Shown here: positions 63,426 to 64,000 of the stretch, one piece after another
Layout: the number at the start of each line of letters is the position of its first letter
Numbering within the stretch: position 1 is the stretch's first letter
From: Chimonanthus salicifolius
Lineage: Eukaryota; Streptophyta; Magnoliopsida; Laurales; Calycanthaceae
DNA: 64,000 bases
Direction of reading: 5' to 3'
Assembly (NCBI GenBank): GCA_013350335.1
Contig: CM023533.1
Coordinates: 30,672,869-30,736,868, forward strand
Notes under the pieces: model-generated
Databases searched by the model: none
Told to the model about the DNA's origin: nothing
What the model saw: the letters and a program-made list of their open reading frames with translations, nothing else
Position numbers and translations under genes: made by a program

Positions 63426-63779
63426 GGATAGAAATTTCTAGATTAGGTGTTTCCAAAATGCATAATTAGCATGGTTCAAATACTCCAAAAAAAAAAAACT
63501 CATACGAGTCAATTCTAGTTGACTTAATAGGATTTTGAGATGAGTGAGTCAACAAGTTTTGTTGAGTTTTTCCAAGTCAAGTTGAAAAACTAGTCCAATT
63601 TATCTTGATTACATTTTGAGTCAAGTCTGAGTTTCAAATGTTTGATCTCCGATCATTAGATGCATAACAAAGCTCTCACTCTCTCTCTCTCTCTCTTTGG
63701 GGGGGTGGGATTTTCAAGACAAGCACTATATTTATTTATAGCTCTACAAAGTCATGAAACTTCAACCCATAGATTTATG

Positions 63780-64000
63780 GCATGCTAAGAAGGGGTGGCT
63801 CTAAAGCTTAGCTTACCACTAATCAACTTGGTGTGACACTGTTTTATGCAAAGTCCACTAGCTAGCCAACATTTATTACACCTTGTACCCATGCTCATAG
63901 CTATATCCAATTTAGATCCTTCACATTCTTCTACAATTGCTCCTAAGTATAATAATTTCTTACCATTGCGACTAAGTCATTTTCATTTTTAATTAGTCCA
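63780..64000 (-). mobile_element. RTE-type LINE fragment at the window edge
   Basis: Minus-strand frame NGKKLLYLGAIVEECEG followed by MGTRCNKCWLASGLCIK corresponds to the YLGSII...GWxKWRxASGVLCD segment of plant RTE LINEs. It starts outside the window and ends near the GIP1-like intron. Confidence 0.68.

Overview
The window is nuclear DNA of a flowering plant. It carries four protein-coding genes with GT-AG introns, several of them kilobases long, plus one broken gene. All recognisable protein families are plant-type: a D6PK-like AGC kinase, an oligopeptide transporter, a GIP1/DUF1296 protein and an ankyrin/PGG protein. Intergenic and intronic DNA is AT-rich and full of short non-autonomous transposons. 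No CRISPR array, rRNA, convincing functional tRNA gene or organellar gene was seen. I cannot name the species. No obviously new multi-gene system is present; the novelty lies in repeat structures.

Layout. Positions 1-5083 (+) hold the last six exons found of a small coiled-coil protein gene that I do not recognise. Positions 5084-18000 are intergenic, with SINE relics, a ~365-bp MITE with ~90-bp inverted repeats, a degenerate minisatellite and microsatellites. Positions ~18050-26247 (+) hold a D6PK-like kinase gene of 615 codons in two coding exons, with an intron in its 5' UTR and three short uORFs. Positions 26640-29618 (-) hold a convergent ankyrin-repeat/PGG pseudogene with several frameshifts and a stop. 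It is split by a miniature LTR retrotransposon (TRIM) and flanked upstream by a ~1.27-kb hAT-like element.

Positions 32401-38976 (+) hold a complete oligopeptide transporter gene: seven exons, 734 codons, with an intact TRIM bounded by a perfect 5-bp target duplication in intron 5. Positions 38977-46727 are repeat-rich intergenic DNA. They include a 1.35-kb Mutator-like element with a perfect 10-bp target duplication, an array of the palindrome ATTCATTCGAATGAAT, a 630-bp nested fold-back and ~115-bp direct repeats. Positions 46728 to the right edge (+) hold the first four coding exons of a GIP1-like (DUF1296) gene.

The introns of the GIP1-like gene exceed 15 kb in total. They have collected a SINE with a 16-bp target duplication, an ~800-bp inverted repeat, three copies of one ~515-bp Mutator-like MITE family, a Copia LTR with primer-binding site, RTE-type LINE relics on the opposite strand and several hAT-like MITEs.

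The four genes have unrelated roles: unknown, polar auxin transport signalling, peptide or metal-chelate transport, and transcription-factor interaction. I see no operon-like or pathway relation between them. Exon boundaries come from splice-site reading, phase continuity and family similarity remembered rather than searched.
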